Shown: in pieces, positions 48,955 to 56,996 of the stretch
Numbering within the stretch: position 1 is the stretch's first letter
Layout: the number at the start of each line of letters is the position of its first letter
From: Hymenobacter psychrophilus
Lineage (GTDB): Bacteria; Bacteroidota; Bacteroidia; Cytophagales; Hymenobacteraceae
Assembly: GCF_900107135.1 (NCBI RefSeq)
Contig: NZ_FNOV01000004.1
Location: 294,445 to 358,444, forward strand
Direction of reading: 5' to 3'
Length of the DNA: 64,000 nt
Translations under genes and position numbers: made by a program
Notes under the pieces: model-generated
What the model saw: the letters and a program-made list of their open reading frames with translations, nothing else
Databases searched by the model: none
What the model was told of the DNA's origin: nothing

Positions 48955-49034
48955 GGTATTTTGAAGAGCCGTGTCGTTCAGAACATGCTCTAAACGCAGC
49001 ATGCTCTGAACGACACGGCTCTTCAAAATACCCG
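48955..49034. terminator. Very long hairpin between convergent genes
   Basis: Two 36-bp arms (48955-48990 with 48999-49034) pair with a single mismatch around an 8-nt loop. It probably stops transcription from both convergent genes, but its length is closer to the repeat elements than to normal terminators. Confidence 0.75.
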
Positions 49035-49039
49035 TTCTA

Positions 49040-49732
49040 TTACTTGTCCTTGTTGCCCACGTAACGGCGCAGGCTTTTTTCGGCAGCCGGATTGAGCTGA
49101 GCAGCTTTTTCAAGGTCGGCGCGGGCTTCCTTGGGCTTGTTGATAGACGAGTAACTGATGCCGCGGTACTCGTAAGCGTCGGCATAGTTTGGGTCGAGGG
49201 CAATGGCCTTGGTAAAGTCGGGAATGGCCGAACGGTAATTGTACATCTGCATCTTGGCCGAGCCCCGGCCAAAGAAGGCGTCCCGGTCCTGCGGGTTGTA
49301 CTTGGTGGCTTTGCCGAAGTCGGAAATAGCACCGCTGAATTCCTTCATCTCCAGCCGGTTCAGGCCCCGGTTGTAGTATACTTCACTGTTGGTAGGCTCC
49401 AGCTGCACGGCAGCGTTGTAGTCCACCATTGCCTCGCGGTAATCCTTGAGCTGGCTTTTAGCTCGGGCCCGCATCAGCAGCGCATCCACATCGCGGGGGG
49501 TGGTTTCCAGTAGCGCATCGGCCGTCTTGATGTCCTTTCGATGGTCGGGGGCCGTTTTGCGGGCGGCCGGCTCCACGTAAGTTGGACCCCCGGGTGTGGC
49601 ATCGGCGGCACTGGCCCTATCAATTTCGCGGGCCGCAGCATTGGGCTGCTCCACATCGGTGGTGCCGCGGGCGCAGGCGCCAGCCAGCAGCAGGGTGGTA
49701 CCGGCTAGCAGAGAGAGGAGGGGTGTTTTCAT
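49040..49732 (-). CDS. TPR-repeat lipoprotein
   Basis: A 230-residue protein with a signal peptide and lipobox LAGAC (Cys about 20). From about residue 75 it has four tetratricopeptide repeats of 34 residues, with the usual pattern A-x-Y-x(n)-A-x-x-P and Y.NRG/FGRGSAK, DAYEYRGISY. A linker rich in Ala, Pro and Asp precedes them. TPR proteins mediate protein-protein contact; the partner is unknown. The long hairpin at 48955-49034 follows the stop. ATG at 49730-49732. Confidence 0.9.
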   Translation of the reverse strand: MKTPLLSLLAGTTLLLAGACARGTTDVEQPNAAAREIDRASAADATPGGPTYVEPAARKTAPDHRKDIKTADALLETTPRDVDALLMRARAKSQLKDYREAMVDYNAAVQLEPTNSEVYYNRGLNRLEMKEFSGAISDFGKATKYNPQDRDAFFGRGSAKMQMYNYRSAIPDFTKAIALDPNYADAYEYRGISYSSINKPKEARADLEKAAQLNPAAEKSLRRYVGNKDK

Positions 49733-49885
49733 GAAAAATTGGGGTTAAATTAAGGGGCCGTACTGCCCGCTAAGCGAAGCCAGCGGCTGCGGCGCGTCTT
49801 TGTACGGCCGTTGCCGCCGAAGCGACGAAGAACACACCGGAATTATATGCGCCCCCGACCCTGCGCCCGACTGCCCCGGCGTGCC

Positions 49886-49893
49886 TATCTTTG
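49886..49893 (+). promoter_or_regulatory. Promoter -7 box for lpd
   Basis: TATCTTTG matches TAnnTTTG exactly, giving a leader of roughly 60 nt before the lpd ATG at 49958. Confidence 0.5.
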
Positions 49894-49957
49894 CCCGGCC
49901 AGCCGCGGGCGTTGCGTTGCGGCAAGGGCTTGTTTTACCTTTTCAACCGAACACAAT

Positions 49958-51352
49958 ATGGCATTGCAATACGACCTGGTCGTTATCGGCAGCGGCCCGG
50001 GCGGCTACGTAGCCGCCATCCGGGCCTCGCAGCTGGGCTTGAAAGTAGCCGTGATTGAGCGCGAGTCGCTGGGCGGCATCTGCCTCAACTGGGGCTGCAT
50101 CCCAACCAAAGCCCTGCTCAAGAGCGCTCAGGTATTCGAGTATCTGAACCACGCCGCCGATTATGGACTGAGCGCCGAAAATGTAGGTTACGACTTCGGC
50201 GCCGTAATTCAGCGCAGCCGCGGCGTGGCCGACGGCATGAGCAAGGGTATCAACTTCCTGTTCAAAAAAAATAAGATTGATGTGCTGATGGGCACCGGCA
50301 AGCTGCTGGCGGCCGGCAAAATCGAGCTGACGAAGGCCGATGGCGGTAAGGATACCGTAGAGGCCAAGTCCATTATTCTGGCCACCGGGGCCCGCTCGCG
50401 CGAGCTGCCGGCGTTGCCCATCGACGACAAAAAAATTATTGGCTACCGCAAAGCCATGACCCTGGAACAGCTGCCCAAGCGGCTCGTAGTAGTGGGTTCG
50501 GGCGCCATCGGTGTTGAGTTTGCCTATTTCTACCGCACGATGGGTTCGGAGGTGACGGTGGTGGAATACCTGCCCCGCATTGTGCCCGTGGAGGACGAGG
50601 ACGTGTCGCGCCAGATGGAGAAGTCGTTCAAAAAAATCGGCGTGAACGTGCTGACTTCCGCCGAAGTAACGGCCGTAGACACCAGTGGCGCCAGCTGCAT
50701 CGTAACCGTGAAAACGGCCAAAGGCGACCAGCAGATTGAGTGCGACGTGGTACTAAGCGCCGCGGGCGTGGTGACCAACCTCGAAAACCTGGGCCTCGAA
50801 GAGTTGGGTATCAAGGTAGAAAAAGGCCGCCTGGTGGTGGACGATTTCTACCAGACCAACGTACCCGGCATTTATGCCATCGGCGACATCGTGCCCGGCC
50901 CGGCCCTGGCTCACGTAGCCTCAGCCGAAGGCATTATCTGCGTCGAGAAGATTGCCGGCCACCACCCCGAGCCGCTCAACTACCAGAACATCCCCGGCTG
51001 TACCTACGCCTCGCCCGAAATTGCCTCGGTGGGCCTGACCGAAGCCGAAGCCAAAAAGCAGGGCTACGACGTGCTGGTGGGCAAGTTCCCCTTCTCGGCC
51101 TCGGGCAAAGCCTCAGCTGCCGGCGTAAAGGACGGCTTCGTTAAAGTTATCTTCGACAAGAAGTACGGCGAGTGGCTGGGCGCCCACATGATTGGTGCCA
51201 ACGTAACCGAACTGATTGCCGAGGTAGTAGTAGCCCGCAAGCTCGAAACCACGGGCCACGAAATCATCAAGGCCGTACACCCGCACCCCACCATGAGCGA
51301 GGCCATTATGGAAGCCGCCGCCGCCGCCTACGGGGAGGTAATTCACCTGTAA
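49958..51352 (+). CDS. lpdA: Dihydrolipoyl dehydrogenase (E3)
   Basis: A 464-residue flavoprotein that reoxidises dihydrolipoamide in 2-oxo-acid dehydrogenase complexes. The FAD loop VVIGSGPGGYVAAIRASQL lies at residues 8-26, the redox-active disulfide is GGICLNWGCIPTKALL (two Cys, near 41-46), the NAD loop is VVVGSGAIGVEFAYFYRTMG near 176, and the C-terminal HPHPTMSEAIMEA carries the active-site His and Glu. All key residues are present. ATG 49958 (MALQYDLV) is preferred over an upstream in-frame start because the box at 49886-49893 would lie after it. A perfect terminator follows. Confidence 0.96.
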   Translation: MALQYDLVVIGSGPGGYVAAIRASQLGLKVAVIERESLGGICLNWGCIPTKALLKSAQVFEYLNHAADYGLSAENVGYDFGAVIQRSRGVADGMSKGINFLFKKNKIDVLMGTGKLLAAGKIELTKADGGKDTVEAKSIILATGARSRELPALPIDDKKIIGYRKAMTLEQLPKRLVVVGSGAIGVEFAYFYRTMGSEVTVVEYLPRIVPVEDEDVSRQMEKSFKKIGVNVLTSAEVTAVDTSGASCIVTVKTAKGDQQIECDVVLSAAGVVTNLENLGLEELGIKVEKGRLVVDDFYQTNVPGIYAIGDIVPGPALAHVASAEGIICVEKIAGHHPEPLNYQNIPGCTYASPEIASVGLTEAEAKKQGYDVLVGKFPFSASGKASAAGVKDGFVKVIFDKKYGEWLGAHMIGANVTELIAEVVVARKLETTGHEIIKAVHPHPTMSEAIMEAAAAAYGEVIHL

Positions 51353-51375
51353 GAGCATCTTACTTGCTAAAACTA

Positions 51376-51407
51376 AAAGCCCCGGCCGAAATTTCGGCCG
51401 GGGCTTT
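51376..51407. terminator. Bidirectional terminator between lpdA and the secreted hypothetical
   Basis: A perfect 16-bp palindrome (51376-51391 with 51392-51407), GC-rich and ending in AAA/TTT. The reverse gene's stop lies 4 bp to its right. Confidence 0.8.
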
Positions 51408-51410
51408 CGG

Positions 51411-52058
51411 TTACTGGGGTAGTACGATTATGGCCTGATTCAGGGGTAGATAAGGGTGCTTCTGCTGGAATACCAAATCCAGCGTGAACTTCTCGTCCAG
51501 GAACCGCGGGTCGAACTCCTGGCTGAAGTCCCAGGTGCCCACGTAATGCAACTGGCCGGGCAGTACCGTAAATAAATAGCGCGTCCGTTTCAGCGTTTGG
51601 CTGTTGCGGTGTTTGCGAATGGACTCAGTACCCAACTGCAGGCCTCCCGCAAATTCGTAGTTGATGAGGGCATAACGGCCGGGTGGCAGCGCATAGCAAA
51701 ACGGATTTTCGCGGCGGGAGCGGACAATGGGCTTCACGTTTAGTCGAAAATACTGACGCGTGTCGAGGTTTACGATCCGCACGTACTGGCCTATGCCGCC
51801 ACTACTAAAACCCAACCGCTGTACGCAACTACCATACAGTATGCCTTTGTCGGAGGGTAGCTCTTTGTGGCTGCTGCCCCAGGATGCGGAAGGCAACACG
51901 ATCAGCGGGCCGGGATGCTCGTCCAGCGAATCAGGCAGCATCTTTACCAGGTCCAGCTCCTGCTCTAATTGCTGAGCCTGGGACTGGGCATGCGTGCGTT
52001 GCGCGAACAAGCCCCACCCCACAAGCAGGGCTATCCGAAAAAACCTGGTTAAGAACAT
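51411..52058 (-). CDS. Secreted hypothetical protein, 215 aa
   Basis: The N-terminal RFFRIALLVGWGLFAQRTHA is a signal peptide with a likely cleavage after THA, so the protein is exported. The mature part has two Cys, alternating strands and a PPGRYALINYEF segment like the strand-turn of carboxypeptidase-regulatory or DUF domains, but I do not assign one. It ends 25 bp from the TetR gene on the same strand, which may be co-transcribed with it. ATG at 52056-52058. Confidence 0.65.
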   Translation of the reverse strand: MFLTRFFRIALLVGWGLFAQRTHAQSQAQQLEQELDLVKMLPDSLDEHPGPLIVLPSASWGSSHKELPSDKGILYGSCVQRLGFSSGGIGQYVRIVNLDTRQYFRLNVKPIVRSRRENPFCYALPPGRYALINYEFAGGLQLGTESIRKHRNSQTLKRTRYLFTVLPGQLHYVGTWDFSQEFDPRFLDEKFTLDLVFQQKHPYLPLNQAIIVLPQ

Positions 52059-52083
52059 ACAGATAGCTACTATTCCGACGGCA

Positions 52084-52614
52084 CTATTGCGCCTGGTACT
52101 TGCTCTTGATGAAAACGGGCATATCCTGGCCGTAGTCCTCGGTTTTGGTAGCTTCGGTTTTCCAGAGGGCCTCTACCAGCAGCAGCAGCAGCGCCGTTTC
52201 TTTGTCGGGGGCTGCATATCTGAGCTGCTCGAAGGCCTGCCGAAGCCGGGTAGGTAGCGGGCGCATAAACCGCTCGTGCTGCTGGCGCGCCATGTCCGAG
52301 TCGGCCAATCGGTATTGCAGCTTCCAGAAATACGGCTCGTCGCGCACGAGCTTGAAGGGCAGCTCAATTACGCTGTGAATGAACGTAAGCGGGTCGGGTT
52401 CGGTAAGGCCGCCGCGGTTGGCCTCTATAATGCGCTTATAGCCGCTCCGGATAACGAACTCCAGCAGCAGATCTTTGGAGCCAAAGTGTTTGAAAATCAG
52501 GGCTTCCGATACGCCGGCCTCGCGGGCAATGAGCTGGGTGGAGCTGTTGTCGAAGCCTCGCTCCCCAAAGAGCCGCAGGGCCACGTCGGCAATGTGCTGT
52601 TTGCGGTTGGTCAT
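52084..52614 (-). CDS. TetR/AcrR-family transcriptional regulator
   Basis: A 176-residue repressor. Residues 1-48 hold the DNA-binding helix-turn-helix: HIADVALRLFGERGFDNSST, then IAREAGVSEALIFKHFGSKDLLLEF. The C-terminal part is an all-helical ligand domain with few aromatic residues. The ATG at 52612-52614 was used; the longer frame adds only linker. It has its own upstream region of 447 bp with a candidate inverted-repeat operator at 52948-52988 and a TAAGTTTG box at 52920-52927, suggesting self-regulation. The secreted hypothetical gene follows on the same strand. Confidence 0.88.
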   Translation of the reverse strand: MTNRKQHIADVALRLFGERGFDNSSTQLIAREAGVSEALIFKHFGSKDLLLEFVIRSGYKRIIEANRGGLTEPDPLTFIHSVIELPFKLVRDEPYFWKLQYRLADSDMARQQHERFMRPLPTRLRQAFEQLRYAAPDKETALLLLLVEALWKTEATKTEDYGQDMPVFIKSKYQAQ

Positions 52615-52726
52615 GGCGGTATGCGGAGTGGTTGGGCCAGAGCCCGGCAGTAGTTGAAACCGCAATTACGGGCGCAAAAGCCTAAATCGATGCAACAGCC
52701 GCAAAATAAGTAGCCCCGGGTACCCC

Positions 52727-52770
52727 AAAAAGTAGCCGGCCGATTCGGGGATTCCGAATCGGCCGGCTAC
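52727..52770 (-). terminator. Intrinsic terminator of argH (reverse strand)
   Basis: A perfect 17-bp stem (52732-52748 with 52754-52770) followed on the reverse strand by acTTTTTgg. It lies about 290 bp past the argH stop. Confidence 0.75.
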
Positions 52771-53061
52771 GTGTGTTCCAAAAGCCGGCGGGCGGCAGCG
52801 CCGGGGCAGGGCCGCGCGGCTTTCGGAGAAGGCCGGATGTGGGTGGGAGTGCATCCGGGTAATCAGGGTGGGGAATTGGCCTACGGTGCCTAGTGGGAGT
52901 CAGCAGCCGTTAGCGGGAGCAAACTTACACAATGATTTTGAAAGCCAGTAAGTGTTAGCTCACTTTGATGGGGTGAGCAAACACTTACCATGCAAGCAGA
53001 GGCGGTAAGATGCTGAAAAGTGAGCTGTTACCGAGAAGTGTAAAATTTTGGCCAGTACGTC
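52771..53061. other. Intergenic region between argH and the TetR gene
   Basis: No gene is seen in this 290-bp part of the gap. It holds the candidate TetR operator (52948-52988), a TAAGTTTG box on the reverse strand (52920-52927), and further agtgagc-like half sites at about 53010-53042. Confidence 0.6.
52920..52988 (-). promoter_or_regulatory. Candidate promoter and operator of the TetR gene
   Basis: The box TAAGTTTG (reverse strand, 52920-52927) matches TAnnTTTG. Upstream of it, gtaagtgttagctcac (52948-52963) and gtgagcaaacacttac (52973-52988) form a 16-bp inverted repeat with one mismatch around a 9-bp centre, overlapping the expected -33 region. This is the arrangement expected for TetR autorepression. 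Confidence 0.5.
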
Positions 53062-54378
53062 TTAACTGTCTGTCTGTGGCTCGCCGAGGCGGCTGCCATT
53101 CCGGAACCGCGCCACCTTATCCCGAATCTCGGCCAGTCCCAGGTTATGCACGCTACCCAAGTGCGTAGTCTGAAATTCGCGGTGCGGTTGATAGGAGCCA
53201 TCCTCCACCGCCCGGCCCACCTGCTTGTACGCCTCTCGGAAGGGCACGCCCGCCTGAATAAGCTGGTTTATATTCTCGACCGAAAACACGGCGTCGTACT
53301 TAGCCTGATTAAGTAAGTCGGGCTTGATGCGCAGCTCTGGCAGAGCGAAAAGCACAATGTCGAGAATGTCGAGCAGTTGCGTCATCGGCTCGAAGAGGGT
53401 TTCCTTGAGCAGCTGAAAGTCGCGATGGTAGCCGCTGGGCAGGCCGGCGGTGGCCAGCAGCAACGTGTTGGGCAGCGCCTGCAGCACCTGACAGCGCCCC
53501 CGAATCAGCTCGAATACGTCGGGGTTCTTTTTGTGGGGCATGATGCTGGAACCCGTGGTGAAGGCGGCCGGCAGCTCCACGAAAGCCAGATCCTGCGAGT
53601 TGTAGAGTACCAAATCGTAGGCCATTTTGGCCAGCGTGGCGGCCATGCCGGCCAGTGCGAAGGCGAGGGTGCGCTCGGTTTTGCCGCGCAGCATTTGGGC
53701 CCCCACGCTGCTCACGGCCAGGTTACCGAAGCCCAGCTCGTGGGTGGTTTGCAGCCGGTCGATGGGAAAGGAGGAGCCGAAGCCCGCGCCCGAGCCCAGT
53801 GGGTTCTGGTCGGCCACGGCGTAGGCGGCCTCAAACAGCGACAGGTCGAGGAGCAAGTGCTCGGCGTAGGCCGAAAACCAGAGCCCGAACGAGCTGGGCA
53901 TGGCTGCCTGGAAGTGGGTGTAGCCCGGCATCAGGTCGGTCTGGTGCGCTTCGGCCTTGGTCAGCAGCACCTCCACTAGCTCCAGCGTGCGGGCGGCAGT
54001 GCGGCGGCAGTAGTCCCGGATAAACAGCTGCAGGGCCGTGAGCACCTGGTCGTTGCGCGAGCGGGCCGTGTGGATTTTCTTGCCCGCGTCGCCGAACTTC
54101 TCGGTCAGGTAGGCTTCAATTTTGGAGTGTACGTCCTCGTATTCGGGCTCGATAACGAAGGTGCCGGCTTCCAGCTGCTGCGTCAGCTCGCCCAGGCCCT
54201 GCTGGAGCTGCGCGTTTTCGGCCGCCGAAATCAGCCCCGCCGCCGCCAGCATATTGGCCTGGGCCCGCGAGGCCTGCACATCAAACGGAGCTAGGTACAG
54301 GTCCAGCTCCCGGTCGCGGCCCACGGTAAACTGCTCAATCTTCTTATCGACGGCAATGCCTTTATCCCAGATTTTCAT
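53062..54378 (-). CDS. argH: Argininosuccinate lyase
   Basis: A 438-residue enzyme of the last arginine step, splitting argininosuccinate to arginine and fumarate. The family signature GSSIMPHKKNPDVFELIR near residue 278 (signature Ser, Lys and Asn) is intact; DVHSKIEAYL near 84, HTARSRNDQV near 102 (TARSRND is diagnostic) and MPGYTHFQAAMP near 150 follow the fold. It is a little shorter than the 460-residue proteobacterial enzyme. It lies downstream of argE on the same strand, with an R4 repeat between. ATG at 54376-54378. Confidence 0.96.
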   Translation of the reverse strand: MKIWDKGIAVDKKIEQFTVGRDRELDLYLAPFDVQASRAQANMLAAAGLISAAENAQLQQGLGELTQQLEAGTFVIEPEYEDVHSKIEAYLTEKFGDAGKKIHTARSRNDQVLTALQLFIRDYCRRTAARTLELVEVLLTKAEAHQTDLMPGYTHFQAAMPSSFGLWFSAYAEHLLLDLSLFEAAYAVADQNPLGSGAGFGSSFPIDRLQTTHELGFGNLAVSSVGAQMLRGKTERTLAFALAGMAATLAKMAYDLVLYNSQDLAFVELPAAFTTGSSIMPHKKNPDVFELIRGRCQVLQALPNTLLLATAGLPSGYHRDFQLLKETLFEPMTQLLDILDIVLFALPELRIKPDLLNQAKYDAVFSVENINQLIQAGVPFREAYKQVGRAVEDGSYQPHREFQTTHLGSVHNLGLAEIRDKVARFRNGSRLGEPQTDS

Positions 54379-54387
54379 GGTTGGTTA

Positions 54388-54585
54388 TTAAGCTTTTAGC
54401 TGACAGTTGCTAGCTGCTAGCTTATGTTTTTGCGACGCAGGCTGAATATTCTGCCGGGCCGTTCAGGTGGTTTTTTCGCAGCGGTTCGCGAAGGTATGCG
54501 CAGCGGTAAAATGAGTTCTGGCGGCTTATCAAGGATAAGTTGAAGAACGAAGCTAACAGCTAGTAGCTGTCAGCTAAAAGCTTAA
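54388..54585. repeat. R4 inverted repeat between argH and argE
   Basis: taagcttttagctgacagtt (from 54388) faces aacagctagtagctgtcagc and agctaaaagctta (to 54585). The 180-bp gap has no gene. Confidence 0.75.
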
Positions 54586-55654
54586 AACCACTCAGCAGTT
54601 CCACGTAGCCCCGCACGCCGGCTGTTATTTCGCTGAGCAGGATGTACTCGTCGGGGGTGTGGGAGCGGGCCGAGTCGCCGGGGCCGATTTTGACGGTGGT
54701 GAAGGGCATCATGCTCTGGTCGGAGAGCGTGACCGAGCCAAAGGTACGGCGGCCCAGCGCCAGCCCGCGTTGCACCAGTGGGTGGCTGGGGGCAATGCGC
54801 GAGGAGTTGAGGTGGGTGGAGCGCGGCACCACCTCAGAGCCAATCAGCCCGCGCACGATTTCCACGACTTCCTTATTGGTGTACAGTTCGTTGGTGCGCA
54901 CATCGACCACAAAAGTGCAACGGTCGGGCACCACGTTGTGCTGGCTGCCGGCCTGGAGTTGGGTAACCGTCAGCTTCACCGGCCCCAGCAGCTCCGAAAC
55001 CCGCTCGAACCGGAAGTCGCGCAGCCGCTGAACATCGTCGAGGGCTTTGTAGAGGGCATTTTCGCCTTCTTCGCGGGCAGCATGTCCTGTCCGGCCGTGG
55101 GCAGTGCAGTCGAGTACTATAAGCCCTTTTTCAGCTACGGCGAGGGCCATTTGCGTGGGTTCGCCCACGATGCCCAACTCAATTTCGGGTAGCAGCGGCA
55201 GCAGCCGGCGAATACCGTCGGGGCCCGAAATTTCCTCCTCGGCCGTGATGGCACAAATCAGGTTGAAGGCCGGTGGATGCTGCTCGAAATAAAGGAATGT
55301 AGCCAGCAAACTCACGGCCGCAGCGCCGGCGTCGTTGCTGCCAAGGCCCGTCAGCCAGTCGCCATCCAAAGCAGCCCCAAACGGGTCGGCGGTCCAGCTG
55401 GTGCCGGGCTGCACGGTATCGTGGTGGGAGTTGAGCAGCACGGTGGGCCGGGCGGGGTCGTAGTGCCGGCTCACGGCCCACACGTTGTGGGCGTTACGCT
55501 CGGGCCGGGCCCCGTGGAACGTCAGGAAACGGACAAGGTGCTCGGCCGTCTGGTCTTCCTGCCGTGAGAACGAAGGCGTCTGAATCAGCTGAATCAGCAG
55601 CTGAATGGCGTCGTTGGTGAGTTGGCTTAGCAGCGGTTCGTTTAGCTCCGGCAT
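54560..55654 (-). CDS. argE: M20-family deacetylase, ArgE/acetylcitrulline deacetylase-like
   Basis: A 364-residue zinc exopeptidase (M20). LLNSHHDTVQPG near residue 75 carries the first His and catalytic Asp, LGSNDAGAAAVSL near 108 the bridging Asp, CAITAEEEISGPDG near 138 the catalytic Glu pair, and a later His at the end of the dimerisation domain completes the site. In the Bacteroidota arginine pathway such enzymes deacetylate N-acetylornithine or N-acetylcitrulline. The start ATG (55652-55654) overlaps the argB stop by 13 bp, indicating coupling. Confidence 0.88.
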   Translation of the reverse strand: MPELNEPLLSQLTNDAIQLLIQLIQTPSFSRQEDQTAEHLVRFLTFHGARPERNAHNVWAVSRHYDPARPTVLLNSHHDTVQPGTSWTADPFGAALDGDWLTGLGSNDAGAAAVSLLATFLYFEQHPPAFNLICAITAEEEISGPDGIRRLLPLLPEIELGIVGEPTQMALAVAEKGLIVLDCTAHGRTGHAAREEGENALYKALDDVQRLRDFRFERVSELLGPVKLTVTQLQAGSQHNVVPDRCTFVVDVRTNELYTNKEVVEIVRGLIGSEVVPRSTHLNSSRIAPSHPLVQRGLALGRRTFGSVTLSDQSMMPFTTVKIGPGDSARSHTPDEYILLSEITAGVRGYVELLSGFKLLADSY

Positions 55655-56424
55655 AGCACGGTTTTTACGGGTTCATTAAGGCGGAGCGCGTTTTCAATTA
55701 CCACGCGCTCCACGCCGGCTTCCAGCGCCGCAAAGGCGTTATCGAGCTTGGGCACCATGCCGGCGGCAATGATGCCCGCGGCTTTTAGTTGGGCATATTC
55801 GGCGGCTGTCAGGCGCTCAATCACCGAGCTTTCGTCGTTTACGTCGGCCAGCACGCCGTTCTTCTCGAAGCAGAAATGCAGCTCCACGGCGCGGCGCGGC
55901 GCCAGGGCCACGGCCACGGCGCTGGCAATGGTATCGGCGTTGGTGTTGAGCAGCTGGCCGTGGCCGTCATGGGTAATAGCGCAGAGCACGGGCAGAATAC
56001 CAGCGCGTAGCAGCAGCTCCAGCAGGCTAGTATTCACCGCATCTGCCGGCAGGTCGCCCACGAAGCCGTAATCGATGGCGCCCACCGGCCGGCGCACGGC
56101 CCGTATGGCGTTGCCATCGGCCCCCGAGAGGCCCAGCGCATTGGCCCCCGCAGCCTGCAGACCAGCTACCAATTGCTTGTTGGTTTTGCCGGCGTAGAAC
56201 ATGGTCACGATGTCGAGCGTTGCGGCATCAGTGATGCGGCGACCCTGCACCAGCTGGGGTTGGAGTCCGAGTTGCGTAAGCAACTGGCTGGCCCCGCGGC
56301 CGCCGCCGTGCACCAGCAGTCGGGGACCGGGCACCTGGGCCAGCGCGGCAACGAAGCGGCCCAGCTGGGCGGGCTCATCGAGAATGGCGCCGCCGATTTT
56401 AAAGATTTTCAGGGTTTCAGCCAT
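55642..56424 (-). CDS. argB: Acetylglutamate kinase
   Basis: A 260-residue amino-acid kinase that phosphorylates N-acetylglutamate in arginine synthesis. FKIGGAILDEPAQLGRFVAAL at residues 8-27 is the ATP-binding lysine and Gly-rich part (KIGG), LLVHGGGRGASQLL near 37 the substrate loop, and LGLSGADGNAIRAVRR near 94 and the C-terminal AAGIIAAGMVPKLDNAFAAL (in pieces) the ATP-end. The typical Bacteroidota size. The ATG at 56422-56424 is preceded by the arg divergent control region. It is the first gene of the leftward argB-argE-argH run. Confidence 0.95.
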   Translation of the reverse strand: MAETLKIFKIGGAILDEPAQLGRFVAALAQVPGPRLLVHGGGRGASQLLTQLGLQPQLVQGRRITDAATLDIVTMFYAGKTNKQLVAGLQAAGANALGLSGADGNAIRAVRRPVGAIDYGFVGDLPADAVNTSLLELLLRAGILPVLCAITHDGHGQLLNTNADTIASAVAVALAPRRAVELHFCFEKNGVLADVNDESSVIERLTAAEYAQLKAAGIIAAGMVPKLDNAFAALEAGVERVVIENALRLNEPVKTVLCRS

Positions 56425-56545
56425 AACACGAATACGGGGAGAAGGGACGGGGAGGGGGGCGGAAACACCCTATACGGGGCCAGCCAGCTAAGCCCAGTGA
56501 ATTTTTTTTGCGGCCGACGCGGCAAAGTTTCCGAAAAAAAACATT

Positions 56546-56553
56546 TACGTTTG
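56546..56553 (+). promoter_or_regulatory. Promoter -7 box of the rightward arginine operon
   Basis: TACGTTTG matches TAnnTTTG exactly; transcription would begin near 56560, about 60 nt before the leader reading frame. No clear -33 TTTG at the right spacing. Confidence 0.5.
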
Positions 56554-56622
56554 CAACGCATTTCGGCTTTAAGTCATTTTAACATCCGGAAGGCCCTACC
56601 TGCCGCCCTGCGGCGCCCGCAT

Positions 56623-56691
56623 ATGATTCACCTCTCTACTACTGCGCTTCTGCGACGACCAAACATGGTCGTGCGAATTATGCCAGCTTAA
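56623..56691 (+). CDS. Candidate arginine leader peptide, 22 aa
   Basis: A 22-codon reading frame, MIHLSTTALLRR then PNMVVRIMPA, ends 305 bp before the GNAT start. Three of its codons are Arg, all CGA, two of them in tandem at positions 11-12. It is followed by hairpins and a GC stem with T6, the order expected for ribosome-controlled attenuation. It could be a chance frame; codon constraint or comparison with relatives is needed to decide. Confidence 0.4.
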   Translation: MIHLSTTALLRRPNMVVRIMPA

Positions 56692-56737
56692 GCTGGCCGC
56701 ACTGGTATTTCCGTGTTCTTCGTCGCCGAAGAGCCGG

Positions 56738-56776
56738 TTCGGGGCCCGCCCATCGGCCCGCCCCCGAGAATTTTTT
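56738..56776 (+). terminator. Possible attenuator terminator of the arginine operon
   Basis: A 6-bp stem tcgggg/ccccga (56739-56744 with 56762-56767) is followed, after gaa, by TTTTTT (56771-56776). A competing small hairpin lies just upstream at 56717-56732. The stem is short, so the call is tentative. Confidence 0.4.
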
Positions 56777-56996
56777 CCGAATCACCTGTTCCTAGTCCGA
56801 GTGTAAGCTTCCGCGTGTTTTTTTCGGCTTGGTGCCGGAATGTCCCGCCCTCCCGGTTCGCCGCCGCCGAGCCTGCTGCCTGAGCGTTGCGGCCGGTTGT
56901 TTTCGGCACCCGGCCCACCCACTGGGCCCGCGCCGCCTTTCTGCTTTCGTGTCTTCACTTGTGCTGCCCCATTAGGCAGCTAACCGCTCCTCCGTC

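Larger units (their letters stand above)
56425..56996. promoter_or_regulatory. Divergent control region of the arginine locus
   Basis: The 572-bp gap between argB (leftward) and the GNAT gene (rightward) has no long gene. On the forward strand it holds a TACGTTTG box (56546-56553), a 22-codon reading frame (56623-56691), a palindrome ccagcttaagctgg (56683-56696), a small hairpin (56717-56732) and a GC-rich stem with T6 (56738-56776). I saw no good promoter box for argB. Confidence 0.6.

Noticed and set aside
56425..56996. ArgR-type operator (ARG box) in the arginine control region
   Set aside because: I found no AT-rich imperfect palindrome of the ARG-box kind; the visible structures are hairpins and a small reading frame.
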